64,000 bases of DNA from Edaphobacter sp. (GTDB lineage Bacteria; Acidobacteriota; Terriglobia; Terriglobales; Acidobacteriaceae): NCBI RefSeq assembly GCF_028283685.1, contig NZ_JAPWKF010000004.1:62001-126000 (forward strand), written 5' to 3'. Positions within the stretch are counted from its first letter, which is position 1. Every line of letters begins with the position of its first letter. Of this stretch, positions 26,390-36,227 are shown one piece after another. The notes under the pieces are model-generated. The model was not told the DNA's origin and made no database searches. It worked only from the letters and a program-made list of their open reading frames with translations. Both the position numbers and the translations under genes were made by a program.

Positions 26390-29125
26390 ATGAAGCGTAA
26401 GTGGATACTAGCTGTCTGTTTCTTGTGGGCTCATATAGGAGTGTCGCAAACCCTGGGCCGTTTAGAGGGATCTGTGACGGACGGCACCGGGGCTGTCGTT
26501 CCGGATGCCCATCTTACCTTGCTGCATAACCACGAAAAGCTGAGCGAGGGCAGCAGCGATGCAGCGGGCGCGTATATGTTTCCGGAGCTGCGGGGTGGTT
26601 CTTACGATCTGGAGGTCGATGCGTCGGGTTTCGCGAAGTACAGTGTGACCGACATTGCGATAGACGAGGGTACTGCCAGGCGCATCGATGTTCATCTCCG
26701 AGTTGCATCCGAAGAGCAGGTCACGGTGACGACGGAGACGAGCGGCGTCAGTTTGAACTCGGAAGAAAATACGAATACCACAGTGATCAAGGGCAGTCAG
26801 CTGGATGCTCTGGCAGACGATCCGGATGCTTTGCAAACGGAGCTGCAGTCACTTGCCGGTCCCGCTGCCGGTCCCGATGGCGGGCAGCTTTATATCGATG
26901 GATACACGGGGGGCCAGCTGCCGCCGAAGAGCTCGATTCTGGAGGTGCGAGTCAATCAGAATCCATTCTCTGCGGAGAACGACCGGATCGGTTATGGACG
27001 CATCGACATCATCACCAAGCCTGGAGCTGTGAAGTTCGGCGGCCATCTACGCGGGTCATATTTGAACTCCGCATTGAACACGTCCAATCCTCTCGCGACA
27101 GTGCAACCCAGTTATCAGTACTACTCGGTGGCGGGTGACGTTGCGGGCGCGATTACGAAGAATTCCTCTTATTTTTTCGCCATGCAGTACTGGCAACGAC
27201 AGAATCAGAACTTTCTACGTGCGGTTGATCCCAACGATACGTCCGCCATTCCGCAAACACTAAGTCAGGCGATACCGGCACCTTATTCGACGACGCAAAG
27301 CTATGGGCGTTTCGATGATCAGCTTGGCAAGCACATCCTGCAGGCGCAATGGGTGTTATTCCGGACGCGCCGCACAGGTGCTGGCACAGGCGGGCTTAAT
27401 CTTCCCGAGCAGGCCTACAGCAGTACGGACCTGGAGAATATGTTGCAGGCGAAGGATACGGTTGCTCTCAGTGCAAGAATGCTGAACGAGCTGAGCGCGC
27501 GCTGGTGGAGGATTCGTACGGATCAAACTCCGGAGAGCACGCGGCCCGCAGTGACCGTACAAGGTTCCTTTGTTTCGGGCGGAAGTGCTTCGGGACATAC
27601 CAGCAACCACCAGGACAACGTCGAGCTGCATGATTATGTAACGCTGACGGCCGGAAAACATGTGATGCGGGCGGGCGTATTGCTGCGTAGTTATCGTGTC
27701 GCGGATTATTCGAATGCGGGTTCTAATGGGAACTACCAGTTTCAGTCGCTAGCGGATTACCACGCAGCTACGCCTTCGCCCTATCTCTACACTGCGACCG
27801 TAATTACAAACCCGCTTGCTAGATTGCTGCAGTTGGATGGAGCGCTTTTCTTTCAGGATGAGTGGCGGTGGAAGCCATCGTTGAATGTGAGCTACGGGTT
27901 GCGCATGGAAGGGCAAAACCGCGTGCACGATCACATCAACTGGGCACCGCGCCTGGCGATCGCCTGGTCTCCAGGCGCTACAGGTAAGACTGCACCGAAA
28001 ACGGTCCTTCGTGCGGCGGGCGGTGTCTTCTATACCCGTGTCACGCAGGCGATGCAGATCCAGACGATTCACAACGACGGAATTCTTCAGCAGAACTATG
28101 TCGTTCGAAATCCGAGTTTTTACGACCCGAATCAGCCTGTGCCTGCGGAGTTGCTCGAGAGTGCGCCTGCCTCGCAGCGTTCGATCTATACGCTAGATCC
28201 GAGCTTCAGAATCTCACGCAATGTGCAGGCTGCGGTTGGAGTGGATCGGAGCCTCGGCAAGCTGGGTTCGGTCAACGTGAACTATCTTTACACTCGTGGC
28301 GTCCACCAGTACTACACGAATAACGTGAATGCGCCCTTCTTCGATCCGGCGACGTACACGATCAGCGGAACGGCTCCCTCGACGTATAACTATCAGTTTC
28401 AGTCGGGTGGCGACTTCCGGCAGCATCAGCTGATCGTTACGTCGGATACAACTTACCGGAGACTTTTTCTGCATGCTGTGTATACCTATAATCACGCGAC
28501 GGCGGACACGCAGGGGGTGAATTATTTCCCATCGGTGGCGCGTATTCCGTCACTGGACTACGGCCGTGCGAGCTTCGCTCCAGCTCATCAGCTACAGGCG
28601 ATGATGACCTATAAAGGTCCTTTCCGCATCAACCTGACTGCGATCACGAGTGTGGAGACAGGTCGGCCCTACAACATTACGATCGGCAATGATCTGACTG
28701 GAAATAACCAGTCGAACGCACGGCCGACGTACGGTCTGTGCGGCGCAGCAGATGTTATCCGGACATCCTACGGCTGCCTCGACATTAATCCGACCGGTAA
28801 GGGTGAGCGCATCGTGCCTTATGGCCTGGGAACCTCTCCGACAAGTGCTACGGTGCATGTCACGCTCAACCGGGTGTTTAACTTTGGCGAACGCCCTTCT
28901 GGGGGGCCGGTAAAGCCTGGCGCAGCACCAAAGCCAGTTCCGCGGTATACGCTGACCGTTATCGCTGGCGCGACGAACATCCTCAACATGGTGAACCTTG
29001 CGCCTCCGAATGGCGTGTTGAGTTCGCCGCTGTTCGGGCAGCAACTGGCGCCTCCGACAGGAGCCTTTGCGTTGTCTTCCCCGGGAAACAGGACGGTGTA
29101 TTTCACCTCATATTTCTCGTTTTGA
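26390..29125 (+). CDS. TonB-dependent-receptor-like outer-membrane protein (CnaB domain)
   Basis: A 911-residue outer-membrane protein. Signal peptide 1-20 (AHIGVSQT), then a carboxypeptidase-regulatory (CnaB-like) domain, LEGSVTDGTGAVVPDAHL to GSYDLEVDASGF (about 25-105). A plug-like region and a long beta-barrel follow, ending in an aromatic C-terminal residue (YFTSYFSF), the outer-membrane barrel signature. The plug part is shorter and less canonical than in the other receptors of this window. The frame is open from 26333, but the ATG at 26390, with AGAGGG ahead, gives the clean signal peptide. It follows the ADOP permease by 75 nt on the same strand and could be in its transcript. Substrate unknown. 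Confidence 0.85.
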   Translation: MKRKWILAVCFLWAHIGVSQTLGRLEGSVTDGTGAVVPDAHLTLLHNHEKLSEGSSDAAGAYMFPELRGGSYDLEVDASGFAKYSVTDIAIDEGTARRIDVHLRVASEEQVTVTTETSGVSLNSEENTNTTVIKGSQLDALADDPDALQTELQSLAGPAAGPDGGQLYIDGYTGGQLPPKSSILEVRVNQNPFSAENDRIGYGRIDIITKPGAVKFGGHLRGSYLNSALNTSNPLATVQPSYQYYSVAGDVAGAITKNSSYFFAMQYWQRQNQNFLRAVDPNDTSAIPQTLSQAIPAPYSTTQSYGRFDDQLGKHILQAQWVLFRTRRTGAGTGGLNLPEQAYSSTDLENMLQAKDTVALSARMLNELSARWWRIRTDQTPESTRPAVTVQGSFVSGGSASGHTSNHQDNVELHDYVTLTAGKHVMRAGVLLRSYRVADYSNAGSNGNYQFQSLADYHAATPSPYLYTATVITNPLARLLQLDGALFFQDEWRWKPSLNVSYGLRMEGQNRVHDHINWAPRLAIAWSPGATGKTAPKTVLRAAGGVFYTRVTQAMQIQTIHNDGILQQNYVVRNPSFYDPNQPVPAELLESAPASQRSIYTLDPSFRISRNVQAAVGVDRSLGKLGSVNVNYLYTRGVHQYYTNNVNAPFFDPATYTISGTAPSTYNYQFQSGGDFRQHQLIVTSDTTYRRLFLHAVYTYNHATADTQGVNYFPSVARIPSLDYGRASFAPAHQLQAMMTYKGPFRINLTAITSVETGRPYNITIGNDLTGNNQSNARPTYGLCGAADVIRTSYGCLDINPTGKGERIVPYGLGTSPTSATVHVTLNRVFNFGERPSGGPVKPGAAPKPVPRYTLTVIAGATNILNMVNLAPPNGVLSSPLFGQQLAPPTGAFALSSPGNRTVYFTSYFSF

Positions 29126-29300
29126 GCGGCGCAGCGTCCAGCCAAAAGCATTTCCGGCTTGATTTCCGTTAAATTTATTCCTCGTAAACAGTTGATTCTT
29201 ATCGCTAAATATAAATTTATCGCGGCGTAACATGGCGGATTGAAAATCAGATGAGTGTGCGCTTTCGGGCGCACCAGTCCGATGGAGGATTTCACCCCAA

Positions 29301-30305
29301 ATGATGAAAGTATTTGCCGCCGGTTTTCTTGCCGTGGCCACCTTGGCGAGTTGTGGTGCACAGAGTCTGAATGGAGCTGGAGCGACGTTCCCTAATCCGA
29401 TCTATTCCAAGTGGTTTTACGAGTTCAGCCAGCAAAAGGGCGGAGTCAAGATTAACTATCAGCCCATCGGTTCGGGTGGTGGTATTCGCCAGGTTTCGGA
29501 TGGCACGGTAGATTTTGGTGCGACAGACGGTCCGATGTCGGACGAGCAGATTAATTCGGCCAAGGTCAAGACGATGCATATTCCGACTGTGCTTGGCGCG
29601 GTGGTTCCTGTGTATAACCTTCCCGGTGTGAACAAGGAACTGAACTTTTCGGGTGATGTACTTGCGGGAATTTATCTTGGCCAGATCACCAAGTGGAACG
29701 ACCCTCGCATCGCGAAGGACAATCCTGGAGTGAACCTTCCTGCGGACTCCATCGTACCGGTCTATCGCGCTGATGGCAGCGGCACGACCTATATCTACAC
29801 CGATTTTCTGAGCAAGGTCAGCAATAACTGGCAGAGCAGCGTGGGTAAGGGCACCTCGGTCAAGTGGCCGACGGGCATTGGCCAGAAGGGCAACGAAGGC
29901 GTTGCCGGCATGGTTCGCCAGACGCCGCACTCGATCGGCTATGTTGAGTTGATCTATGCGCTGCAGAACAAGATGGCCTTCGGTACCGTGAAGAACGCGG
30001 CGGGCCACTTTGTAAAGGCGAGCACGCAGGGTGTGACTGATGCTGCGGCCAGCGTGAAGAATATTCCGGCGGACTATCGCGTATCCATTACCAATGCTCC
30101 GGGTGCGACTGCCTATCCCATCTCCTCGTTCACCTGGCTTCTGGTTCCGGTTCATGCGACTGATCCCAATAAGAGCAAGGCGATCAAGGGCTTCCTGGAG
30201 TGGATGCTGGAGCATGGCGAGGGAGAAGCTTCTTCGCTTAGCTATGCCCCGCTCCCCGCTGCGCTGCAGACGCGCATCAAGGCGACGATCAATACTATCC
30301 AGTAG
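29301..30305 (+). CDS. pstS: Phosphate ABC transporter substrate-binding lipoprotein PstS
   Basis: A 334-residue periplasmic phosphate-binding protein. The N-terminus has a lipoprotein signal with lipobox LASC (C18), so it is membrane-anchored. The phosphate-binding segments are typical: GAGATFPNPIYSKWF, the P-loop-like IGSGGGIRQ, DFGATDGPMS, and later YRADGSGTTYIYTDFLSK. C-terminal AYPISSFTWLLVP is also a family segment. In the family it hands phosphate to the PstC/PstA permease. GGAGG stands 12 nt before the first of two consecutive ATG codons. pstC follows after 121 nt. The region upstream has AT-rich ATCGCTAAAT/ATCGCGG motifs but no clear Pho box. Confidence 0.95.
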   Translation: MMKVFAAGFLAVATLASCGAQSLNGAGATFPNPIYSKWFYEFSQQKGGVKINYQPIGSGGGIRQVSDGTVDFGATDGPMSDEQINSAKVKTMHIPTVLGAVVPVYNLPGVNKELNFSGDVLAGIYLGQITKWNDPRIAKDNPGVNLPADSIVPVYRADGSGTTYIYTDFLSKVSNNWQSSVGKGTSVKWPTGIGQKGNEGVAGMVRQTPHSIGYVELIYALQNKMAFGTVKNAAGHFVKASTQGVTDAAASVKNIPADYRVSITNAPGATAYPISSFTWLLVPVHATDPNKSKAIKGFLEWMLEHGEGEASSLSYAPLPAALQTRIKATINTIQ

Positions 30306-30426
30306 GTCATGAAACGGGTGCGCGCGATCAGCATTCTCGTCGTGCGCACCCATAGCTGTCCCCCATGGGCACTGTGAATTTGATACAAAGGTCTTACTGA
30401 GCTGTTCCGGTCAGGTCCTCGCTCCG

Positions 30427-31506
30427 GTGAAGGACATCCCAGATTTTATGATTTCCGATAAAGACATCAAATTCGGTCCGCCTGCGGTTGTCGTGCCAGA
30501 ACCTCAGCGAGAGGGAGTTGCTCCTGCTGGCGCCGGGGAACCGCGCACTCCTTCTCCGATGCGGATCTATCTGGAGAAGCGCGGCAACGGAAAGATTGCG
30601 GATGGAGCCTTCTTTGGTTTGGTCGTCGCCTGCGCGCTGAGCATCTTCGCAATCGTCGTCGCTATCGTGATCGTTCTCTTTCAGCGTTCGGCTCTCAGTC
30701 GGCATACCTTCGGTATGTCCTTCTTTAGAAGTGAGGACTGGGACCCTGTCAGCGGCCTGTTTGGCGCGTATCCATTTATCTATGGCACGCTGGTCTCGTC
30801 GTTTCTGGCGTTGCTGATTGCCGTACCCCTGGCAATCGGTGTGGCGATCTTCGTCACCGAGCTTTGCCCGAAGTTTTTGCGGGCACCCATCTCCTTCCTC
30901 ACCGAGTTGCTGGCTGCGATTCCAAGCGTGATCTACGGTCTTTGGGGCATCTTTGTTCTTGTTCCGCTGGTGCGAGATCACGTTGGTCCAGTGCTGGAGA
31001 AGTATCTCGGGTGGACGGGATTCTTTACCGGCCTCAATATCGGTGTGGGCATGCTGACGGCGAGCCTGATTCTTGCCATCATGATTCTTCCCATCATCTC
31101 GTCACTCACGCGCGATGTGATGCGTGCGGTCCCGGTCAGCCAGCGCGAGGGTGTGCTGGCGCTCGGAGCAACGCGCTGGGAGATGATCCGCACTGGTGTG
31201 TTGCGTAACGCTCGCATTGGCATCGTGGGCGCTGTGATCCTCGGATTAGGCCGTGCCCTGGGCGAGACCATGGCCGTGACCATGCTGATTGGCAACCACG
31301 CTGAGATTCACAAGTCGTTCTTTGCACCGGCGAGCACACTGGCCAGCGTCATTGCCAATGAGTTTTCCGAAGCGACCGGTGATCTCTACCTGAGTTCGCT
31401 GATTGAGATTGGCCTGGCTCTCTTCGTGGTCACCATCCTCGTGAATGCAGTGGCGCGGTTGCTTATCTGGGCTGTGACGCGTGGCGCACCGGCGAGGTCG
31501 ACATAA
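30427..31506 (+). CDS. pstC: Phosphate ABC transporter permease PstC
   Basis: A 359-residue inner-membrane subunit with a polar N-terminal extension of about 55 residues before the first membrane helix. It has six membrane segments. The GTLVSSFLALLIAVPLAIGVAIF stretch, the ELLAAIPSVIYGLWGIF family block, and the cytoplasmic EAA-like loop REGVLALGATRWEMIRTGVLRNA (contact with the ATPase) are intact. GRALGETMAVTMLIGN is the PstC signature. The start is a GTG at 30427; an ATG at 30448 is equally possible, with GAAGGA about 13 nt before it. Its stop codon overlaps the start of pstA by one base (TAATG), so the two are translationally coupled. Confidence 0.95.
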   Translation: MKDIPDFMISDKDIKFGPPAVVVPEPQREGVAPAGAGEPRTPSPMRIYLEKRGNGKIADGAFFGLVVACALSIFAIVVAIVIVLFQRSALSRHTFGMSFFRSEDWDPVSGLFGAYPFIYGTLVSSFLALLIAVPLAIGVAIFVTELCPKFLRAPISFLTELLAAIPSVIYGLWGIFVLVPLVRDHVGPVLEKYLGWTGFFTGLNIGVGMLTASLILAIMILPIISSLTRDVMRAVPVSQREGVLALGATRWEMIRTGVLRNARIGIVGAVILGLGRALGETMAVTMLIGNHAEIHKSFFAPASTLASVIANEFSEATGDLYLSSLIEIGLALFVVTILVNAVARLLIWAVTRGAPARST

Positions 31507-32414
31507 TGGCGAACCCTTCTTTGCCTCTGATTGATCCTCCGCAGTCTCCGCGACGACCGGGCAAGATGTCATTGCAGATTCGTCATGTCATTGACCTCGC
31601 AGTTACAGGGTTGTCTGTGTTGGCGACGCTGCTGGTGTTGGCTCCCCTGGTCGCGATCCTCGTTTACCTCCTTTACAAAGGCTTCAGCTCACTGAATCTG
31701 GCTTTCTTCACTCAGCCTCCACATCCTGTCGGAGAAGAAGGTGGAGGCATGGCAAATGCCATCGTCGGATCGGGAATTGTTCTGGCGGTAGCGAGCGTGA
31801 TCGGTATCCCGATTGGTATCGGTGCAGGTGTCTATCTGTCGGAGTATGGTCGCGGCACCGTGTTTGCCAACATCGTTCGCTTTACGGCAGATGTTCTCAA
31901 CGGTGTTCCGTCGATCGTGATGGGCATTGCCGCATACTCATTGATCGTAGTGCGTCAGCATCATTTCTCCGCTCTGGCGGGTGGTCTTGCCCTGGCTTTC
32001 ATGATGGTGCCGACGGTGACACGAACGACGGAGGAGATGCTGGCAACAGTACCTGGTGCTGTACGCGAAGCTGCTCTGGGCCTGGGAATCCCGCGATGGC
32101 GAACCACTCTCTCGGTTGTGTTGCGGACTGCGTCGCCGGGCATCATCACCGGATGCATGCTTGCTTTTGCCCGTGTGGCCGGCGAGACCGCACCGCTGCT
32201 GTTTACAGCCTTCGGTAATCAGTTCTGGAGCATGAAGCTGAGCGAGCCGATCGCCGCACTGCCGCTGCAGATCTACATCTACGCTGTTTCGCCCTACGAT
32301 GAGTGGCATCGTCTCGCATGGGCTGGAGCGCTGGTGCTGATTGCGCTCATCATGTTTTCGGCCACACTCGTTCGCGTCTTTACCTCAAGAGGCGACATGA
32401 AGGGTCATAGCTAG
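31506..32414 (+). CDS. pstA: Phosphate ABC transporter permease PstA
   Basis: A 302-residue inner-membrane partner of PstC. Six membrane helices, the GIPIGIGAGVYLSEYG segment, DVLNGVPSIVMGIAAY, the EAA-type loop REAALGLGIPRWRTTLSVVLRTA, and GCMLAFARVAGETAPLLFTA, the PstA signature. The ATG overlaps the pstC stop by one base. The gene that normally follows, pstB (the ATPase), is not here; a hairpin and a 277-nt gap come next. The complex needs a PstB supplied from another locus. Nothing in the sequence suggests damage to PstA itself. Confidence 0.94.
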   Translation: MANPSLPLIDPPQSPRRPGKMSLQIRHVIDLAVTGLSVLATLLVLAPLVAILVYLLYKGFSSLNLAFFTQPPHPVGEEGGGMANAIVGSGIVLAVASVIGIPIGIGAGVYLSEYGRGTVFANIVRFTADVLNGVPSIVMGIAAYSLIVVRQHHFSALAGGLALAFMMVPTVTRTTEEMLATVPGAVREAALGLGIPRWRTTLSVVLRTASPGIITGCMLAFARVAGETAPLLFTAFGNQFWSMKLSEPIAALPLQIYIYAVSPYDEWHRLAWAGALVLIALIMFSATLVRVFTSRGDMKGHS

Positions 32415-32432
32415 AACCAACGGATATCGCAT

Positions 32433-32485
32433 GGAGCTTGGGACGTGGGCATGAGATATGCCAAACGCCAAGCTCCCTCGCTTTT
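32433..32485 (+). terminator. Probable terminator-like hairpin after pstA
   Basis: GGAGCTTGG at 32433-32441 pairs with CCAAGCTCC at 32468-32476, enclosing an inner GGGCAT/ATGCC stem. It is followed by CTCGCTTTTC. It starts 19 nt after the pstA stop. The T-run is short, so termination may be partial. Confidence 0.6.
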
Positions 32486-32691
32486 CGTGACGCAATCTGG
32501 CACCCTCTGCTTCCTTGTTTTGCTTCTATTAATAATCGATAAATTTGATGACTGGATCGCAACTTTCGAGTGAGCTTAAATCGGATTTGGCCAGTAATGA
32601 AGCCTGTTTTTATCGATAATTCATCCTGAATGTTCGTTGGCAGAACTAACGTAGGAGCATCTCCTAACGATTTGCTCACGGCGGCATTCAT

Positions 32692-34293
32692 ATGGCAACG
32701 ACGACACCTGTATCGACCTCGATCCTCGACGAAAAGCTCAAGAAGTCTAAAGGCGCAAAGATCGGTACGCTGGTCTTCGGTGTCATGCTGGTGTTGGGAC
32801 TGATCTACATTGGTTTCAAGCTGACCAATGATCTATCGCTCGTTCACCCCACGAGTATCTATCCGTTTGTTCTGCTCGGCATCGCGTTGATGATCGCGCT
32901 AGGCTTTGAGTTCGTGAACGGATTCCATGACACGGCAAACGCCGTTGCGACCGTTATCTACACCCACTCGTTGGAGCCGCACGTGGCGGTTGTCTGGTCG
33001 GGCATCTGGAATTTTGTCGGTGTGATGACGAGCTCTGGTGCGGTGGCTTACGCGATCGTCTCTCTGCTGCCGGTAGAACTGATTCTCAAGGTCAGCAAGG
33101 GTTCGGGCTTCTCCATGGTGTTTGCCCTACTGACTGCGGCGATTTTATGGAACCTCGCGACGTGGTATCGCGGTCTTCCTGCTTCCAGTTCACATACCAT
33201 GATCGGCTCCATTCTCGGAGTCGGTGTCATGAATCAAGTGATGCAGGGACATGACGGCACGGCGGGTGTGGACTGGGATCAGGTCATCAAGGTCTTCAAG
33301 GCGTTGCTGCTTTCTCCGGTGATCGGCTTCGTCATGGCCGCGGCACTTTTCTTCCTCTTCAAGCTGGTGTTGCGCGATCCGCGTCTCTATGAAGCGCCGA
33401 AAGGCACCGAGCCACCGCCGTTTTATATCCGCGCATTGCTGATTCTTACTTGCACGGGAGTCAGCTTCTTTCACGGCTCGAACGACGGTCAGAAGGGCAT
33501 GGGCTTAATTATGCTCATCCTCGTAGGAACGGTACCTACGGCCTACGCTTTGAACCATGCTGTCGACAAGCGGTCGGTAACGACATTCGCTGCGGTTTCG
33601 CAGCAGGTTGTCAGGACCGTCGGTCATTACGTGGAACCTGCTGCGACTGTTGCCGATGCTGGTCCAGAGCTGGAGCGCTTTGTCTCGACCCATAAATTTG
33701 AGCCGGCCACGATGCTCGCGCTTGAAGAGATGGTGAACGACATCCGCAACGAGGCTGTGGGATATGGATCACTCGGAAATGTCCCGCAAGAAATGCAGGC
33801 GAACGTCCGCAATCAGATGTACCTGGTCAGCGAGACTTTCCGGATGCTTCCGAAGTACGGTCCCAAGTTTAGTGACGACGATCAAAAAGTAGTAACCAAC
33901 TACAAGAGCTTTCTCGATCGGTCGACAAAATTCATTCCTACCTGGGTCAAGGTTGCAGTCGCCCTGGCTCTCGGTCTTGGAACGATGGTGGGTTGGAAGC
34001 GCATTGTGATTACTGTCGGCGAGAAGATCGGTAAGACACACCTGACGTATGCGCAGGGAGCGTCGGCCGAGATCACGGCAATGATCACCATTGGTATGGC
34101 AGACGGTTTGGGTCTGCCAGTATCGACGACGCATGTCCTGTCGTCGGGAGTTGCCGGGACGATGGCTGCAAACCGCAGTGGTTTGCAGTTGTCAACGATA
34201 CGGGACATCGCGATGGCCTGGGTGTTTACGCTGCCTGCAGCGGCACTCCTGAGCGGATCGCTGTTCTGGATCTTCAACAAAGTCGCACATTGA
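32692..34293 (+). CDS. Inorganic phosphate transporter, Pit family
   Basis: A 533-residue inner-membrane transporter of the PiT/PitA type, coupling metal-phosphate uptake to protons. Both halves of the inverted-repeat family signature are present: GFEFVNGFHDTANAVATVIY (71-90) and SFFHGSNDGQKGMG (258-271). About ten membrane helices are seen, with a long soluble insert at roughly residues 300-420 (YVEPAATVADAGPELERF onward) that is usual for the larger PitA types, and a 23-residue charged N-terminus. No good ribosome site precedes the ATG. The upstream gap contains two ATCGATAA sites (32535, 32612). It follows pstSCA and overlaps no other gene; the porin gene begins 93 nt later. Confidence 0.94.
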   Translation: MATTTPVSTSILDEKLKKSKGAKIGTLVFGVMLVLGLIYIGFKLTNDLSLVHPTSIYPFVLLGIALMIALGFEFVNGFHDTANAVATVIYTHSLEPHVAVVWSGIWNFVGVMTSSGAVAYAIVSLLPVELILKVSKGSGFSMVFALLTAAILWNLATWYRGLPASSSHTMIGSILGVGVMNQVMQGHDGTAGVDWDQVIKVFKALLLSPVIGFVMAAALFFLFKLVLRDPRLYEAPKGTEPPPFYIRALLILTCTGVSFFHGSNDGQKGMGLIMLILVGTVPTAYALNHAVDKRSVTTFAAVSQQVVRTVGHYVEPAATVADAGPELERFVSTHKFEPATMLALEEMVNDIRNEAVGYGSLGNVPQEMQANVRNQMYLVSETFRMLPKYGPKFSDDDQKVVTNYKSFLDRSTKFIPTWVKVAVALALGLGTMVGWKRIVITVGEKIGKTHLTYAQGASAEITAMITIGMADGLGLPVSTTHVLSSGVAGTMAANRSGLQLSTIRDIAMAWVFTLPAAALLSGSLFWIFNKVAH

Positions 34294-34385
34294 TGTTTTT
34301 CGCCGTGTGGGCAATGTATCCGCACGGCACTTCATGCTTACCCCGTTTGCTTCGCCATGAGGCATTCGGGTACGGGAAAGGCCCT

Positions 34386-36206
34386 ATGAATACGCTAAAG
34401 AGTGTTGTCACAGCATCTTTGCTGGTGGCAATGTCGGTGCCAGCGCTGGCTCAATCGACTGGCAAGTCAAGCACTACCTCACAAACCACGACGAAACATC
34501 GTGCCGCCGCGCGGAAGACCGCTCCCAAGCAAGATGCCACTGCAGCTCAGATCCAGGCACTTCGCCAGGAGATGCAGGCGCAGATCGATGAGCTGAAGCA
34601 GCAATTGGCTGATCGCGACGCGAAGCTACAGGCGACACAGACCAGCGTGCAGACGGCCCAGGAACAGACAGCAGAGACCAATGCGAAGCTGCAGAGCATC
34701 GTCGCCGAGTCTCAGAGCAACAAGGAGTCGCTGGATACTCTGCAGAGCAAGGTCACGGACATGGTCGCTACGACCAGCGGTTTGTCGAATACTCTGATCA
34801 CGACGCAGGCAAATCTGCGTGAGTCGGTTGAGTCGCCGACGACGCTCCACTATAAAGGCATCACCATTACCCCGGTTGCCTTCTTCGCGTTTGAAACGGT
34901 TTGGCGCTCGCGTTCGCTGGCATCCGACGTCAACACGCCGTTCAACTCGACGCCTTACATGGGAGCTGGTATGGCTCATGTCAGCGAGCTGAACTTCTCC
35001 GGACGTCAGAGTCGCGTCGGCGCTCTCTTCGAGGGAAATACGGGTCCGTTCAAGCTATCCGGCTACGTTGAGGCTGACTTCCTCTCGGCGGGCGCGACCT
35101 CCAACGAAAACCAGAGCAACAGCTATACGCTCCGTCAGCGCCAGATCTGGGGACAGGCTGCCACGCAGGGTGGTTTTGCCGTGACCGGTGGTCAGATGTG
35201 GTCGCTCGTAACAGAGACCAAGAAGTCCACCGACAACCGGACCGAAAACCTGCCGATGACGATCGACGCGCAGTACCACGTCGGTTTCAGCTGGGCTCGT
35301 CAGCCCGCCATCCGCTTCCAGCAGAAGATTGGCAAATGGACGGCAGCAGCCTCGCTCGAGCAGGCGGAGTACATCTACTCGGCCAGCAACTCGCCCAATA
35401 ACTTCTTCATCGGCAGCGCCGGAACCGGCGGCGGCCTCTACAACCTCACTGCGAACTACTCCAATAACGTTGCACCGGACGTTGTCGTCAAGGGTACCTA
35501 CGATGGCAAGCTGGGTCACTTCGAAGCCGGTGGTATCGCACGCTGGTTCCGCGATCGCTACTACCCCAACGGTGTTGGCGGCACGGGCTCTTCGGCTGGA
35601 GCTGTCAACGATACGAAGACGGGTGGCGGCTTCTTTGCCAACATCCGTATGCCCGCAACCAAGTACCTCGACGTAGGCGTTCACATGATGACGGGTACGG
35701 GAGTGGGTCGGTACGGCACCTCGACGTTGCCTGATATCACGGTGCATCCTGATGGCACGCTTGCTCCGATCAAGTCGGATCAGGGCCTCATTTCGCTGGA
35801 AGCCCATCCCATGCCGAAGCTTGATATCTTTGGCTACGCTGGTGGCGAGTATGCACAGCGCACCACGTACAGGAATGCCAGCGGCGTTCTCGTCGGCTAC
35901 GCTCCTGTCTCCGGCAACAATGCAGGTTGCAACGTTGAGACGCTGCCCACAGCTGCCGGCAACGGTCTGGCGGGTTCTGCTCCCTACGGTCCGGGAACGC
36001 CGGCAAACTGCCTTGGCGCAACCCGCGCTGTCATTGAAGGTACGGCAGGCATCACCTACCGTCTCTACAGCAATCCGCGGTTTGGCCGCCTTCAGTACCA
36101 GGTGCAGTACAGCTACCTCACACGTGAGGCCTGGACTGGACAGGGCGGAGCACCGAAGGGCACCAACAACATGGTGTTCACCGGCATGCGCTACTACATT
36201 CCGTAG
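34386..36206 (+). CDS. Outer-membrane porin with N-terminal coiled coil
   Basis: A 606-residue porin-like protein. Signal peptide 1-22 (MSVPALAQS), a polar linker, a coiled coil at about residues 50-140 (AAQIQALRQEMQAQIDELKQQ onward), and a beta-barrel of about 450 residues with alternating polar/aromatic strands (GYVEADFLSA and so on). It ends in a terminal strand FTGMRYYIP. The coiled coil plus barrel layout resembles DcaP/OprO-type trimeric porins. Lying directly behind a phosphate permease and a Pit transporter, it may be a phosphate or phosphoester porin; that is inference only. The frame is open from 34290, overlapping the pit stop, but the ATG at 34386 begins the signal peptide. A strong terminator follows. 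Confidence 0.84.
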   Translation: MNTLKSVVTASLLVAMSVPALAQSTGKSSTTSQTTTKHRAAARKTAPKQDATAAQIQALRQEMQAQIDELKQQLADRDAKLQATQTSVQTAQEQTAETNAKLQSIVAESQSNKESLDTLQSKVTDMVATTSGLSNTLITTQANLRESVESPTTLHYKGITITPVAFFAFETVWRSRSLASDVNTPFNSTPYMGAGMAHVSELNFSGRQSRVGALFEGNTGPFKLSGYVEADFLSAGATSNENQSNSYTLRQRQIWGQAATQGGFAVTGGQMWSLVTETKKSTDNRTENLPMTIDAQYHVGFSWARQPAIRFQQKIGKWTAAASLEQAEYIYSASNSPNNFFIGSAGTGGGLYNLTANYSNNVAPDVVVKGTYDGKLGHFEAGGIARWFRDRYYPNGVGGTGSSAGAVNDTKTGGGFFANIRMPATKYLDVGVHMMTGTGVGRYGTSTLPDITVHPDGTLAPIKSDQGLISLEAHPMPKLDIFGYAGGEYAQRTTYRNASGVLVGYAPVSGNNAGCNVETLPTAAGNGLAGSAPYGPGTPANCLGATRAVIEGTAGITYRLYSNPRFGRLQYQVQYSYLTREAWTGQGGAPKGTNNMVFTGMRYYIP

Positions 36207-36227
36207 AGAACCGTTGCGACTAACAAA

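Noticed and set aside
32415-32691. Possible remnant of pstB between pstA and the Pit gene
   Set aside because: No Walker A, ABC signature or Walker B fragment can be read in any frame of this 277-nt gap; the ATPase gene appears simply absent.
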